From positions 994,890 through 1,058,889 of the forward strand of contig JAJEKV010000077.1 of assembly GCA_021234155.1 (NCBI GenBank): a stretch of DNA of 64,000 bases, read 5' to 3'. The notes below the pieces were generated by a model. That model was given only the letters and a program-made list of their open reading frames with translations. It was not told the origin of the DNA and searched no databases. This DNA is from Isoetes taiwanensis (taxonomy: Eukaryota > Streptophyta > Lycopodiopsida > Isoetales > Isoetaceae). How positions within the stretch are numbered: the first letter of the stretch is position 1; each line of letters starts with the position of its first letter. Below are positions 22,405 through 32,955 of this stretch, piece after piece. Made by a program: the position numbers and the translations under genes.

Positions 22405-23715
22405 TTGAGTATAACAGAAGACCCTTGTGTTCCCAGAACATTTGAAGAGGTGTTGAATTCACCAGAAAAGGAAAAATGGATGGAAGCAATGAATGAAGAG
22501 ATGGAATCCTTTAATGATACACACACATATGAGTTAGAGGAGCATACAGCAGACAAGCATATAATAGGAAGCAAATGGCTATATAAACTGAAAACAAATG
22601 CAGATGGAAGTCTGAAATATAAAGCCAGATTGGTGGCTCAGGGGTTTACTCAGAAAAAGGGTAAGGATTATGATGAAACTTACTCCCCAATTGTCAAATT
22701 GACAAGCCTCAGAATGTTGTTAAGCATAGCAAATGCTTTAGACCTCGAGTTACATCATATGGATGTAAAGACTGCCTTTCTAAATGCAAAATTAGAGGAG
22801 ATTGTATATCTAAGACAACCTTTTGGGTTTGAACAAGGGAAAAACAAAATATGGAAGTTAAATAGAGCTGTCCATGGGCTCAAGCAGTCACCAAGGGAAT
22901 GGTACAACTGCATTGATCAGTTTCTCAGAGAACAAAGCTTTGAAAAATTACAAAATGATAACTTGTACAGGTTTAGAAATGGAAAAGAATATTGCATCAT
23001 TGCACTTTATGTGGATGATTGCATTATAGCAGCAAATAGCATTTCTTGTTTAGATCAGTGTAAGAAAATTCTCAAGAACAGATTTAGAATGACAGATCTT
23101 GGAGAATTGAAGCATTTTCTTGGAATAGAAGTTACTAGAGATAGAGGGAAAGGTTGTTTGAAGCTCACACAACACAGGCATATCGAAAACATGCTGAAAA
23201 GATTTAATCTTGAGCATGCCAACTCAGCTAAAACTCCTATAGTTCCAGGGCATAAACTTACAGCAGATATGGAAATATCAGAAGTTGAAAAGAAAGAGAT
23301 GGAAGAAATACCTTATCGATCTCTTATAGGCTGTCTACTCTATTTGGCTAATAATACAAGGCCTAAAATTGCCTATGCAGTCAACATACTCAGCAGAAGA
23401 AACCATAATCATAGTAAGCTACATTGGACAGCTGGGAAAAGAGTACTGAGGTACTTAAAAGGGACATCAGATCATGGTATAAATTACAGTTCAAAAAATT
23501 TAACTTTGGAAGCATTTAGTGATGCAGATTGGGGAGGTGATCTCAGTGGCAGGAGATCAACTTCAGGTTATGTCATAATGTTAGGAGGAGGTGCAATAGC
23601 CTGGAGAACAAAAAAACAAAGTGCTATAGCCATGTCCACAGCTGAAGCAGAATATTCTGCTGCATCATTAGTTGCTAAGGAAATTGCTTGGTCAAGAAGG
23701 TACTTAATGAGTTAG
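22405..23715 (+). pseudogene. Copia reverse transcriptase-RNase H
   Basis: About 430 open codons. RT begins EEVLNSPEKEKWMEAMNEEM, with GSKWLYKLK, YSPIVKLTSLRMLLSIA, MDVKTAFLNAKLEE and the catalytic IALYVDDCIIA (about 22998-23030). It continues through TDLGELKHFLGIEV, RSLIGCLLYLANNTRP and the RNase H start EAFSDADWGGDLSGRRSTSGY to MSTAEAEYSAAS. A frameshift near 23690-23700 separates the RNase H C-terminus. The RT itself looks intact; the frame opens without a natural start because it was part of a polyprotein. Confidence 0.93.
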
Positions 23716-24026
23716 ACTGTTTGCAAGAAAATCCCACTCAGATTTGTACTGACAGCCAAAGCTGCATGGCTATTGCCAAAAATCCAGTTGATCATGAGAG
23801 GACCAAACATATTGAGTTAAACATTCATTTCATAAAAGATTTAGCTGCAAAATCGTATATTCAAATGACTTATGTCAATACAGCAGATCAAACAACAGAT
23901 ATATTCACTAAGGCTCTTGTTGAAAATAAGTTTATCAAGTTCAGAGAGTCCATGAATGTTACAGGAAATACATGCACTGCATATTCAGTTAAGAAGACAG
24001 TTCAGTTTGCTGAAACTTTACATTAA
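23688..24026 (+). pseudogene. Copia RNase H C-terminus
   Basis: The shifted frame continues the RNase H: QICTDSQSCMAIAKNPV (catalytic Asp), HERTKHIELNIHFIKD and TADQTTDIFTKAL, the usual end of copia pol. It stops at 24026, 42 bases before the 3' LTR. Confidence 0.92.
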
Positions 24027-24057
24027 GCAATGATCAGGAAAATACAGGAATATATGA

Positions 24058-24068
24058 TGAAGGAGGAG
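24058..24068 (+). other. Polypurine tract of the copia element
   Basis: Purine run (AAGGAGGAG) directly before the 3' LTR start TGTTGG at 24069. Confidence 0.85.
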
Positions 24069-24498
24069 TGTTGGAATTGACAAGTTGTTCATCATATATT
24101 GGAGCATATAAGGTATGCATGCACTCATAGTTTTATTAACCTAGGTTATTATAATCCACAAACCTAGGTCTACATGTGAGTAAATTATTCAATGGTTATC
24201 CAACCATTATTGTATATTAAAATATTTCTAAAGTTGATGAGAAGGTCATGGCTATCGAAATGGAGCCAAAACCATTTAAATAAGGCCAACTCATTGTCGG
24301 CCTATCCTAACGGCTTAACCGTCGATCAGAAGCCCGGGATTGCTCTGTATATAATACTCAGACCTTGAACATAATGGCATGGTGAAATTCGGCACAAATT
24401 CAGTCTTGTAACATCATTCAAATTGGTTTTGAAGGAGATATATTGAAATCATTATCTAGATTGTTATTGTGACTAAGGCAACTTCATTTGTTTCATCA
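24069..24498 (+). repeat. 3' LTR of the copia element, internally deleted
   Basis: 430 bp. Collinear with the 5' LTR except for a 139-bp gap after 24420 and three extra bases near 24480. Ends ATCA. Confidence 0.92.
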
Positions 24499-25870
24499 CC
24501 GAAATCGATGTTGGTGCAGAGGCCTGAACTGCAGATGGATTGGAACTAGAGCTAGAACCCGCAAATCAAAATGATCTAGTACGCAATCAATATGTGGATT
24601 ATGTAGCTCGAGTCAGGGCAAACCCAAGACTACTGGCGCATGTGTGCTAGCGATGAGATTGAAGAAAATGCTACAAGAAGCTCCCTCGAACAAAACCTGA
24701 AGAGGTGCAGTACATTCTGTGACTGCACCCGAGGAGATCTCCCGTCCATCAATCACTTTGACAAAACTGGAATGCTCAATCTTGCTTCTAGGGATGGCGT
24801 GCTTACTGGCAAATGCACTATCCATAAAACAAGCATTTGCATGACAATCAAGTTGCGCCAACGCTTCCAACCTTCCAACCTCTGATGATATAGAGACGAA
24901 AAATGCCTTACTGACCCTATCCGATGGAATAAACATGTCAAGAAGTGTGGAAGGAGTCTGAGAAAAGGCGGTCAGCCGACGAGATACTCCTACTACTCGC
25001 ACTGGTCCTTGAAGTTTTCTGGCTGATTTGGGCGCTTCACAGGGCATCTACGAGCGATATGACCAATTCCTCTACAGTAGAGGAAAAGATTGACCTCTCT
25101 CCAGTGCTACTTCTCAACGGCAGATAACGGTCCTCGAACTGCCCGATCAATCTGCATAGGCTCGGGGTTCACCTGCCGGATTCTACGATGAGGCCCGGGA
25201 CCGTGATTGGAAAAACTTGACTACGTCTCTCTTGCCTATGTTCGAAGAGCCGATTATCACAACGAACTGCAAATCTGATGGCTTCTTCCAAAGTCTGAGG
25301 GTCCTCCATAGACAACAACATATCTTTGACATCCTCACATAACCCCCATCGAAAACAATCTCGAAGTGCAACATCATCCCAGGCTGTATCTACAACAATT
25401 TGACGAAATTCCGATGCAAATTCTGAAGCTGTACGAGAGCCTTACCTTAGATTGCAAAGTTTTGTGACTGTTAGGCGTTGACGATCGGTGTCTCCAAAGC
25501 ATGCCTCAAGCTCAAGCAAAATCTTGCAACTCTGGGGCTCCTTTCTTCAATAAGGGAGCAAACCAACTTAGAGCTGGCCCTGTGAAGAGAGAACCAATCA
25601 GCTCAACTTGCTCCTGGGCCGTGGGATATCTATGAGGGTGGAGCTGGATCACAAGCCTGATCTGATTCAAAAAACCACGAAACTTGGACCGAGTGCCGTC
25701 AAACTTCTCTGGCAGGCTAATCTTAGGCTCTGATAGCCTCAATCCAGAACTAGAAGCGGATTCATGTGAAGTAACACGTTCCTTAAGCTCTTTATTGTCC
25801 AACTGCAACTGCTGGCATACTTGAACAAGCTGTTGGACCTGCTGTAATAAAGTCGAAACCTCCTCTATAG
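24499..25870 (-). pseudogene. Gypsy gag-protease block
   Basis: Minus strand. The gag frame opens near 25863 with a Gln/Leu-rich heptad stretch (TLLQQVQQLVQVCQQLQ), a probable coiled coil. It continues through LPEKFDGTRSKFRGFLNQI and EQVELIGSLFTGPALSWFAPLL, the classic Ty3/gypsy capsid signature. After a frameshift near 25510 come gag C-terminal helices and a zinc knuckle reading LYCRGIGHIARRCP (about 25085-25040). The protease follows, but its active site, DSGA in the sister copy at 6.68 kb, reads QLDCHANACFMDSAF, so the catalytic triad is lost. It ends at the copia insertion. Confidence 0.88.
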
Positions 25871-26370
25871 ATATAAAATCACCAAATATGAGTAAAAAAA
25901 ATGTCTAGGATCAGAGCAGGCAAGAACTGGTAAGAGATTCTGGTTCAAACTGTCATGAACTACGCAAAAACAAGGAAAATACCCCGGGGGATGCACCTCT
26001 ATATATGGACGGATGGCATGTGCGTTCGAGGGGCCACAGAAAAACCCTTGTATACGGCTTTTTGGAGTAGAAAAACCCATACCATACAGTTTTTCGAACT
26101 AACATACAATATAGCCCCTATCCGTAGATTTACGATTGATTGTACCAAATTATATAATCCCTTTCCGACTTTGTACCTTTTGTGAGGACATAGGTCTAGG
26201 GTTCCATTTAGAGGCCACATATGCTTGCATGGACCCTTATGGACCTTGGTCACGTTGAGTTGGTCACGTTCCAGGGTAAACATGGCACATTGATCACGGG
26301 GTCTATGCAACAGAGGAGGTGAATAATCGAAATATTTTTCCCATTACACCATTGGACTTGAGAACTAGCT
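25871..26370. other. Flank of the gypsy 5' end
   Basis: No LTR similarity and no recognisable gene. This is where the gypsy 5' untranslated region and LTR should be. They are absent or too diverged to see. Confidence 0.5.
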
Positions 26371-26610
26371 TAGAATGCTATTAGAATGAAATGCTATTAG
26401 AATGATGTATGAGAACTATGGTATTGAAATATGGTATTGAAATAGGGAAATATGAAAACTATTGTATTGAAATATGGTATTGAACTATGAGAACTATTGA
26501 ACTATGGTATTGAGAACTATTGAAATATGGTATTGAGAACTATTGAACTATGCTATTGAGAACTATGAGAACTATTGAAATATGGTATTGAGAACTATGG
26601 TATTAAAAGA
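26371..26610. repeat. Irregular minisatellite
   Basis: Variable shuffles of GAGAACTATTGAA, ATGGTATTGA and TGCTATTAGAA over about 240 bp. Unit length varies between about 11 and 40 bp because the short words recombine. Confidence 0.8.
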
Positions 26611-28205
26611 TCTTATACACGGTAGAAGGCAAAATTTTAGGGCGCCAATTAGAAACGATTTTAGGCTATTTACATTTAAGCAGCATAATGAGAAATGCAA
26701 CCAATTTTGAGGATCTTATCCACGCTCCTAAACTGATGACTGGGCATTTATTCTTCTTTAAAGAAGCAACATCAGAATGCAAATCATCCATAGTAATGGT
26801 AGATTCTAGCAGAGTACGTTGTTGTAGGGTAGATAAAAGGAGGGATCTTAAAAACCTCCTTCTGTATATCCTCCTGGAAGAGTAAAAGGCACTCAACAAA
26901 GAAAGAGAAATGATAAAAAAGAAATTGCTTTAACTGTGCAACACCGATAATTTTTGAGACATCAGATAGAAGCAACAAAAAATTCAGTACATATCTTCTC
27001 TTGGCAGCTTTAAAAAAGAAGTGAGAGCACCTATTTCCCAAATTGAACCAATCCAAGCCAGCCGTAATGCAAGCTTGAGTCTTATTTTTGCCAATATTCC
27101 TTTCTCTCGAAGACTTGATGAAGGGATAAATCTTGCATGCATCAATATAATCACCACCTTTCTCAAAATCGTTAGTTGAAAGAACGCCGCCCACGCCAGC
27201 AACTAGACTTTCTAACTTCCACATTCGTCGCCCACATTCATTGCACCTTTGTTGTGTGGTCTTTGCAAAGAGTAGCTTCAATAAAATTAGCTTATTCTTT
27301 TATCAAATGGCAAACGGCACTATGCACTGCTTGTGAACGACACAACCATCCTCTAATTTCTTGAGCGCTCCTATGTCCCCACTGCTTAGCAAAGGATTTA
27401 ACGGCTAAGCAACAACACCACTAGCAACATCAGACATACCTCGAAGATGAGAAAATATAGAGACTTGCAGCCAATAGTAAACTCAGGGTCTGATAGATGT
27501 TGAGTGTTAAGCTTGAAATAAGTTCTTGCAGTACGTATATGTACTGGCATTGTAATAGAAAACCATTGTGGATTGTGATAAAATATGGAAACTATCCAAC
27601 ATATTTGTGCTTCACAAGTTACCCAGCAAGCCAGCAACTATTACATTATAATAACCATGATGGTGTCGAGTGTATCTACTTGGTCCAGTCCATCAATCTT
27701 GAAAGAATCTTGATACACTTATTTATAGAGAACACCTCTGCCAATTGAATTTCGTACGGGAGATAATTGGATATTCTAGAACTTGCTTAAGCCAATTTTT
27801 TACTTCTAGAGCCTAGTTGCACTTACTAGAAACCAACACAACTACCATGCTGATACTATTAGATGACTATAAGGATGAACTAGAACACGAGGTATACAAA
27901 TACTATAGAGGACCTTTCAAGTAGCCTCAAGAAGCAGATTTACATACAATTCCGGCTGAGAATAAATTGTTGCCTGTTAAATGTCATAAGTTGTCTTTAG
28001 CCTAATCTTGCAAAAAAAAGCATATAATCTAGCAAGTAAAGCATTTATGTTATATCCAGATTATTGACTTACAACGAAATAAGCAATATGCCTCGATAAA
28101 CTACCAAAACGACCCATTTGCCCTATCTCACCGAAGCATTAATAATAAATCTCACCGAAGCACTTGCTCTAGTTTATGGGTTGTAGCATTAAAAATAAAT
28201 CTTAG

Positions 28206-28302
28206 TGAAGCATTGTAGGGTATTGAATATTTATTAGCTCCATTTTATGGGCTGCAACTATAAAAATCAGTGAAGCATTGTAGGGTATTGAATATTTATT
28301 AG
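28206..28302. repeat. Two spaced 33-bp direct repeats
   Basis: Identical 33-bp copies (TGAAGCATTGTAGGG...TTATTAGC) at 28206-28238 and 28270-28302, separated by 31 bp. Confidence 0.85.
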
Positions 28303-28710
28303 CAGAAGTAGATATCACTTTCATTATGGATCATACCACCTTCATCATAGTTGTGGTCCTTGTAAAGTCTTAGTGTATTAGATAAATGACATATTACGTT
28401 CAATGGCAATGTGAAAAGTGCAATAGATGTCAAAAATAGAAGTGATCCAGTTGAATTATAGAAAGATAAAAGCAAATTATTAATAAAAGAAAAAGCTCTC
28501 TAGTCAAATTGCTTGCCTAGCCTTGGCCTATAGGTATGTATTAATATTTTTCACACTTCTATGATATCTTACATGGTTCCCAAAAATTTGCTTCCCATGG
28601 ACAATGCTAAACAATTGATTGACAGACGACATGACGTGGGTGGTGATAAACATTCGAATTGACGCAACCCATGCATGTGCAGCATACAAAGAGACAAAAT
28701 GTGGACTCGA

Positions 28711-28798
28711 TGGTGTTAAAGGTATTTCTCTTTCTTCTGATCCTTTGCATGCATTGGTGTTAAAGGTATTTCTCTTTCTTCTGATCCTTTGCATGCAT
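28711..28798. repeat. Perfect 44-bp tandem duplication
   Basis: Units 28711-28754 and 28755-28798, beginning TGGTGTTAAAGG and ending TTTGCATGCAT, are identical. This implies a recent slippage or end-joining event. Confidence 0.92.
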
Positions 28799-30570
28799 TG
28801 ATTTCTATCACGTGGGTTCCAGGGATCAGAGTTCTATAAGATACATAAGCGCTTAAAAATTGGCATCAAATGTCCTAACCTTTATGCCTCAAAAGCAGAG
28901 TGGAAGCCCACCATTCCTCACCTATAAAGATGCATATATCAAGTAGAGGATTTCTATGTTCACATAGATTGGATCTTTGTTGTTGGCATGTAGAAGCCCT
29001 TAGTATCCTTATCTCATAAAAGAATATATGTTTTCTCCCTTACATCTCTCTCTTGTAAGGAATACTCTGCATATTTTGACTGCATAATTTGTCGTACAAT
29101 GTCGTATTACAACCGTTACGGTGTTCAATAAATCACAAATCATCATGTACTACGCGCCAAGATGATAAAATACCCTACTAGTACCAAATACAAAGTACAC
29201 AATTCATGTATTTAAAACAATTGCCACCTACATCACTTCTAAATATCGTCCTCATACACAAAATAATTTATCATCTCTTCTACACACCTTCATTTTGTGG
29301 TTTATTTTTTTGTCTTCTTTTCCTTGTTCCTTTTCTCACTTAGAAATTGAGCCTTGTTTCTTTCCCCTCATCATTTTGCTTTCCTTCTTCCCATTACAAT
29401 GCAAATTGTTAAAATAATGATCAATGATGTGAGAATTTATAATACTTTGACCTTTTCAAGTCAAACGAGTTCTTCAAGTAGAATCTAAATATTCGAGTTA
29501 ATTGCTAACTTTGCACATCATGGTATGGAAAGGAGTTAATTTCTAACTTTGCACATCATGGTTTGGAAAGGCGAGACGTCGGGGTCGAAACAAAGGTAAG
29601 GTTGGGCTTACTAGAAGCTTGACCTGTTGTTGAAAGTCAGAGCTTGCTTTGATGGGAATCTTCTCGAATGCAAGACATTATACAGTTGTTCTATACAATT
29701 GTAAGCATCCAGATGATGGAATCAATGTAACTCATTGGGAATAACTAAGACTGTACTCTAGGTTAAGGACCATGGATGTGGAATTTCACAAACCACACTA
29801 TTTCTACTAATTCAATAATGCTAGAAAACCCAGGGCCACACCATTGTTTAGAGAGATGCAATCTTTGATCCGTGAATCGAAGAAAATGGTATCCAAGACG
29901 TGTAAGTTCGGAGGCGAAGCGTCACCTTTTCAAACATGAAGCATTATTAAAATCCTGGACATGCAACTTTTTCCTTTTGAGATCAATGAATGGGTCATTA
30001 TGGATGACCATAGAAATCAGAACCAAGAGCCATGCAACATCCATTGAATTTAACAGCTCAAGACAACAATCATGCAACTTTATTCAATAGTCAGGCTCAT
30101 GTGCAAAACTTTCCGATAGAACAAACAAAAGGGACCAAGGGAAAAAGTGCTTGTTTCCTTGGGAAGGAAAAAGTAGACCTCCACCTCTATGTGCACACAA
30201 AAACATGCAAAGGGATAAAGAACCAACACAAGAGACAAAGGGGGGGCCTAACAGATGGTGGAAAATAAGCAATACAAAACTGAAAAGAAAGGAAATACGG
30301 TATAGGACAGTATAATGGTATAATGGTGTCAGGCAGGGGATGCAGGCTACATACAAAGGAAGGAAACAAAAGAAAGTATAAGAAATGGATAGATGGTGGC
30401 CTAGCATGTAAGGTTAGAACAAGCAGGTAAAAAAACAGAGCTGCAGAGGTGAGAGAAAGGAAGGAAAAATTAGTCAGTCTGAAGGTCAGAAAAGAAGAAG
30501 CCTCTACCAGAAAGGGGTCCTCAGCCAAGCATTATCACCATTCTTCTAGTCAGTTCATAGTACCTTCTTT

Positions 30571-32754
30571 TGCCAAAATCAACCCCTCTCTCTCTCTCTT
30601 CCACCAGCTCAAAATCAAGTACCTAAATTTGACCCTTTCTCTCTCTGGACATTTTCAGTGTACAACTTATATTACTAACTCCTATGCTTATCTTTCACTT
30701 CTCTGTTTCCTATGCTAAAAACAGAGCTTTCCCTTTGAAGCAGAGCTTTCCCTTTGTTTGCAGTGTGCCAGGACTGATAATGGCCTTGTTCTCACTTGAA
30801 ACAGATAGATTCTGGCTGGTTATTTTTGACATTTTTGTCATCACACCTTTTTTCTACTCTGCTAAAACCAGAGCTTTCTCTATACATACACTGATTTAGA
30901 GGATATCATTGTGCCATGTTGCCATGTTCCATTTGGCTATTCAAATATGGCACTTTTCAGCTCTGAACTAAATTTTCATGCAAAAAAAAGACATTACTCT
31001 GGCCTAGGACTTTGTACTTTCTCACTCTTCATTAAATTTCATTGCTAAAAACTTACTAAAAACCTCCAGGGCCTTGCAAAGGGACATACTTTCTGCTTGT
31101 GTGTCATGGAGCTGAGCTGCCAAGCACATTGTGAGGCAGAAAACAAAGGGGTTAAACAAAGAAGATAGAATAAAAACCTGAGCAGCTCTCTCTAAGCTGA
31201 TATGGTATGGCAGGAAAAGGGTGTGGAGGCAGATATGCAAAATCAGCAAAATGGCAGAGTCTCTAAACAAAGCCAATAGCAGGCTTAGATTGCACAAGAA
31301 AAAATGGTGAAAAGGGGCCAAGTGGCAAAGGTTTTCCTGCATATTTTGATTGATTGATTGATAGATAGCTCTAGAGGCCAGGGCAGGAGAAAAAGAGGCT
31401 AAAAATAACTCAGAAAGAAAACAGCCTCAGAAAACAAGAAAAAGGAAAAACAAGAGGCTATGTTTTAGAGTTAGAAACGTGTGTGTAGTCAGTAATACCG
31501 TGCAGCAGGGACTGTCTGTAGAAGGTAGACTTTCAGTTAAGAAGGGCCTGGTCTTCTCTTCTTCTTCTTTAGCCTATACTTGCATTTTACACAGCTTTAT
31601 AGCCGAACCTAGTCTCCTGTGTAAGCAGAAAAAAAAACCCTCACCTTTTTATCTCTTTTGCTTTCTTGCTCCAGCTTGTTGTTATTCTTCACGTCCCCAA
31701 AAACTGAGCTCCTTCCTGGAGCCAAACGCTGCTTCAGAACTCAAAAAACCATTTCTGATCCCAGTCCTTGCCCTGATTGATACGATTCGAACTCCAAAAA
31801 ATGGTTCTCTTCTGATTCTGAATCTGCACCTCTGAAGCAATCCCTTCCTTCTCTTTTCTTCGGTCGGACTTGGATCTGAGAGCCCTTTCTTACAAGCAAA
31901 ACAACTATTCATAGCAAAGAACTCTCAACTCACGTCTTCCGAAAACTCCCAAAGGCCAAGACAATACACGCTTTGTCTTTCCTTTATATCATTGCCCTCT
32001 TCATTGCCTTGCTTCGATTTCTTTTCTGTCCCTGTGCTAGACGTGTCGAATCCGATCCTTTTCTTTTGTGTAAGATGGATTTTGCCGAAGTGGGCTCGCC
32101 TTAATTGTCCCATTTAAGCTTTGAGATTTGTCGTATAGAGCTCTCACACGAAAGGGCTGCGTCATGCGGTGAAGCAAGCAAAAATGGCTCAAATCAGATA
32201 GCTATGGTGGGCTGAAAATCCGTTTTAAGCAGTTTGGTTTTGTGGGTTTTATTCGTTTGCTCCGCTTCTGCGGCAGAAGGCACGAGAGAAAAGGCTTAGA
32301 ATTCATGGTTCATTATAGTTGGGTCGGCAAGCTTTTGGGCGAAAGAGATAGGCTATGGCGGAAATTTAAGAAATGGTAAAGTCCTCCTTCTTCAGCAGAC
32401 GCATGGCAGTAATGAAGATCTAGATCAGAATTTTTCATTCCTGCAAAACTGCCCAGATGCGAGAAGATTCAACTCTGCAACGCAAATTCTTCCGCATCAT
32501 TTTTTATTGGCCTTGATCATCAGAATCGTTTTTTAGCAACTCCGGCGAAGAAGAAGAAAGACTTGGTGGGTTAGTTCGGATCAATCCGGGAGGAGGCGAT
32601 GGCGTGTGGATGCCAGGCAATTCAGAAATAAGATAGCTTCGGAGCTTTTTTTTTCTTTTCCTTGTTCTTTTTTAAGCCTTAGATTAAGTTTGATTGATTT
32701 GGTGTACACAGCAGCATTGCGGAACTACCTACGCTGCAGCGACAGCTCAAGATT
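30571..32754 (+). promoter_or_regulatory. Probable promoter and 5' leader region of the bHLH gene
   Basis: CT-rich runs (CTCTCTCTCTCT near 30586-30601, CTTCTTCTTCTTT near 31558-31571) and TC-rich leader-like sequence occur up to the coding region. Plant 5' leaders often look like this. I cannot fix a transcription start or TATA box with confidence, and the leader may contain introns. A small upstream frame (ATG at 32599, 10 codons) lies in it. Confidence 0.4.
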
Positions 32755-32955
32755 ATGAAGGATTTCTTCCACTCCGCCATGCATGATTGTGTTATAGGGC
32801 ACCTTCTCCAAGAAAGAAGCCGGAGCCTAGGCTTATATCTTGTGCTTGCTTTTGAATTGGGTGCTACAAATTTCATGCAGATTTCCAGAGGCAGATATTT
32901 CTATGTTACAAACTTCCCAGTGGAGGAACGGATCCGTGGGCTGCTCCAGGGATAG
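32755..32955 (+). other. Upstream ORF overlapping the bHLH start
   Basis: ATG at 32755 opens 66 codons ending in TAG at 32955, in a different frame from the predicted main start at 32903 and extending 50 bases past it. The encoded peptide (MKDFFHSAMHDC...) resembles nothing I know. If the leader is unspliced here, ribosomes that start at 32755 would bypass the main start, so this frame could repress translation. Alternatively it is spliced out or lies upstream of the transcription start. Confidence 0.45.

Larger units (their letters stand above)
20099..24498 (+). mobile_element. Ty1/copia retrotransposon, gag-deleted
   Basis: 4400 bp with direct LTRs (20099-20664 and 24069-24498), a tRNA-Met type primer-binding site, a polypurine tract, and the copia domain order protease, integrase, RT, RNase H. 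It lies in the protease-RT linker of the minus-strand gypsy, flanked by CTGAA (20094-20098) and CCGAA (24499-24503), a target duplication with one mismatch. The LTRs differ at about eight aligned positions by my count (roughly 98% identical), so the insertion is fairly young. Nearly all of gag is missing and pol has stops, so it could move only with help. Confidence 0.93.
8755..25870 (-). mobile_element. Ty3/gypsy chromovirus, broken by two nested insertions
   Basis: Read on the minus strand, the order is gag, zinc knuckle and protease (25870-24499), reverse transcriptase and RNase H (20098-18418), integrase and chromodomain (10693-9330), polypurine tract and 3' LTR (9286-8755). That is the standard Ty3/gypsy order, and the chromodomain marks it as a chromovirus. 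A copia element (20099-24498) sits between the protease and RT blocks, and a LARD-like element (10694-18412) between the RNase H and integrase blocks. Removing both leaves about 4.5 kb of coding sequence. No 5' LTR is recognisable above 25870, so the 5' end is lost or replaced. All domains carry stops, frameshifts or lost catalytic residues, so the element is inactive. Confidence 0.88.
26611..30570. other. Gene-free stretch upstream of the bHLH gene
   Basis: Short frames only (maximum 165 codons, minus strand 26784-27281, unrecognised and A/T-biased). Small duplications are listed separately at 28206-28302 and 28711-28798. Confidence 0.5.

Noticed and set aside
25900-25935. AGGATCAGAGCAGGCAAG, resembling a tRNA-Met primer-binding site
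   Set aside because: It reads on the plus strand, opposite to the gypsy gag beside it, differs from TGGTATCAGAGC, and no LTR precedes it.
26784-27281. 165-codon minus-strand open frame
   Set aside because: No family resemblance, no splice or promoter context, and overlapping frames of similar length on the other strand.
30084-30528. Phe/Leu-rich minus-strand frames resembling membrane proteins
   Set aside because: They are the complement of a purine-rich stretch; hydrophobicity follows from pyrimidine-rich codons.
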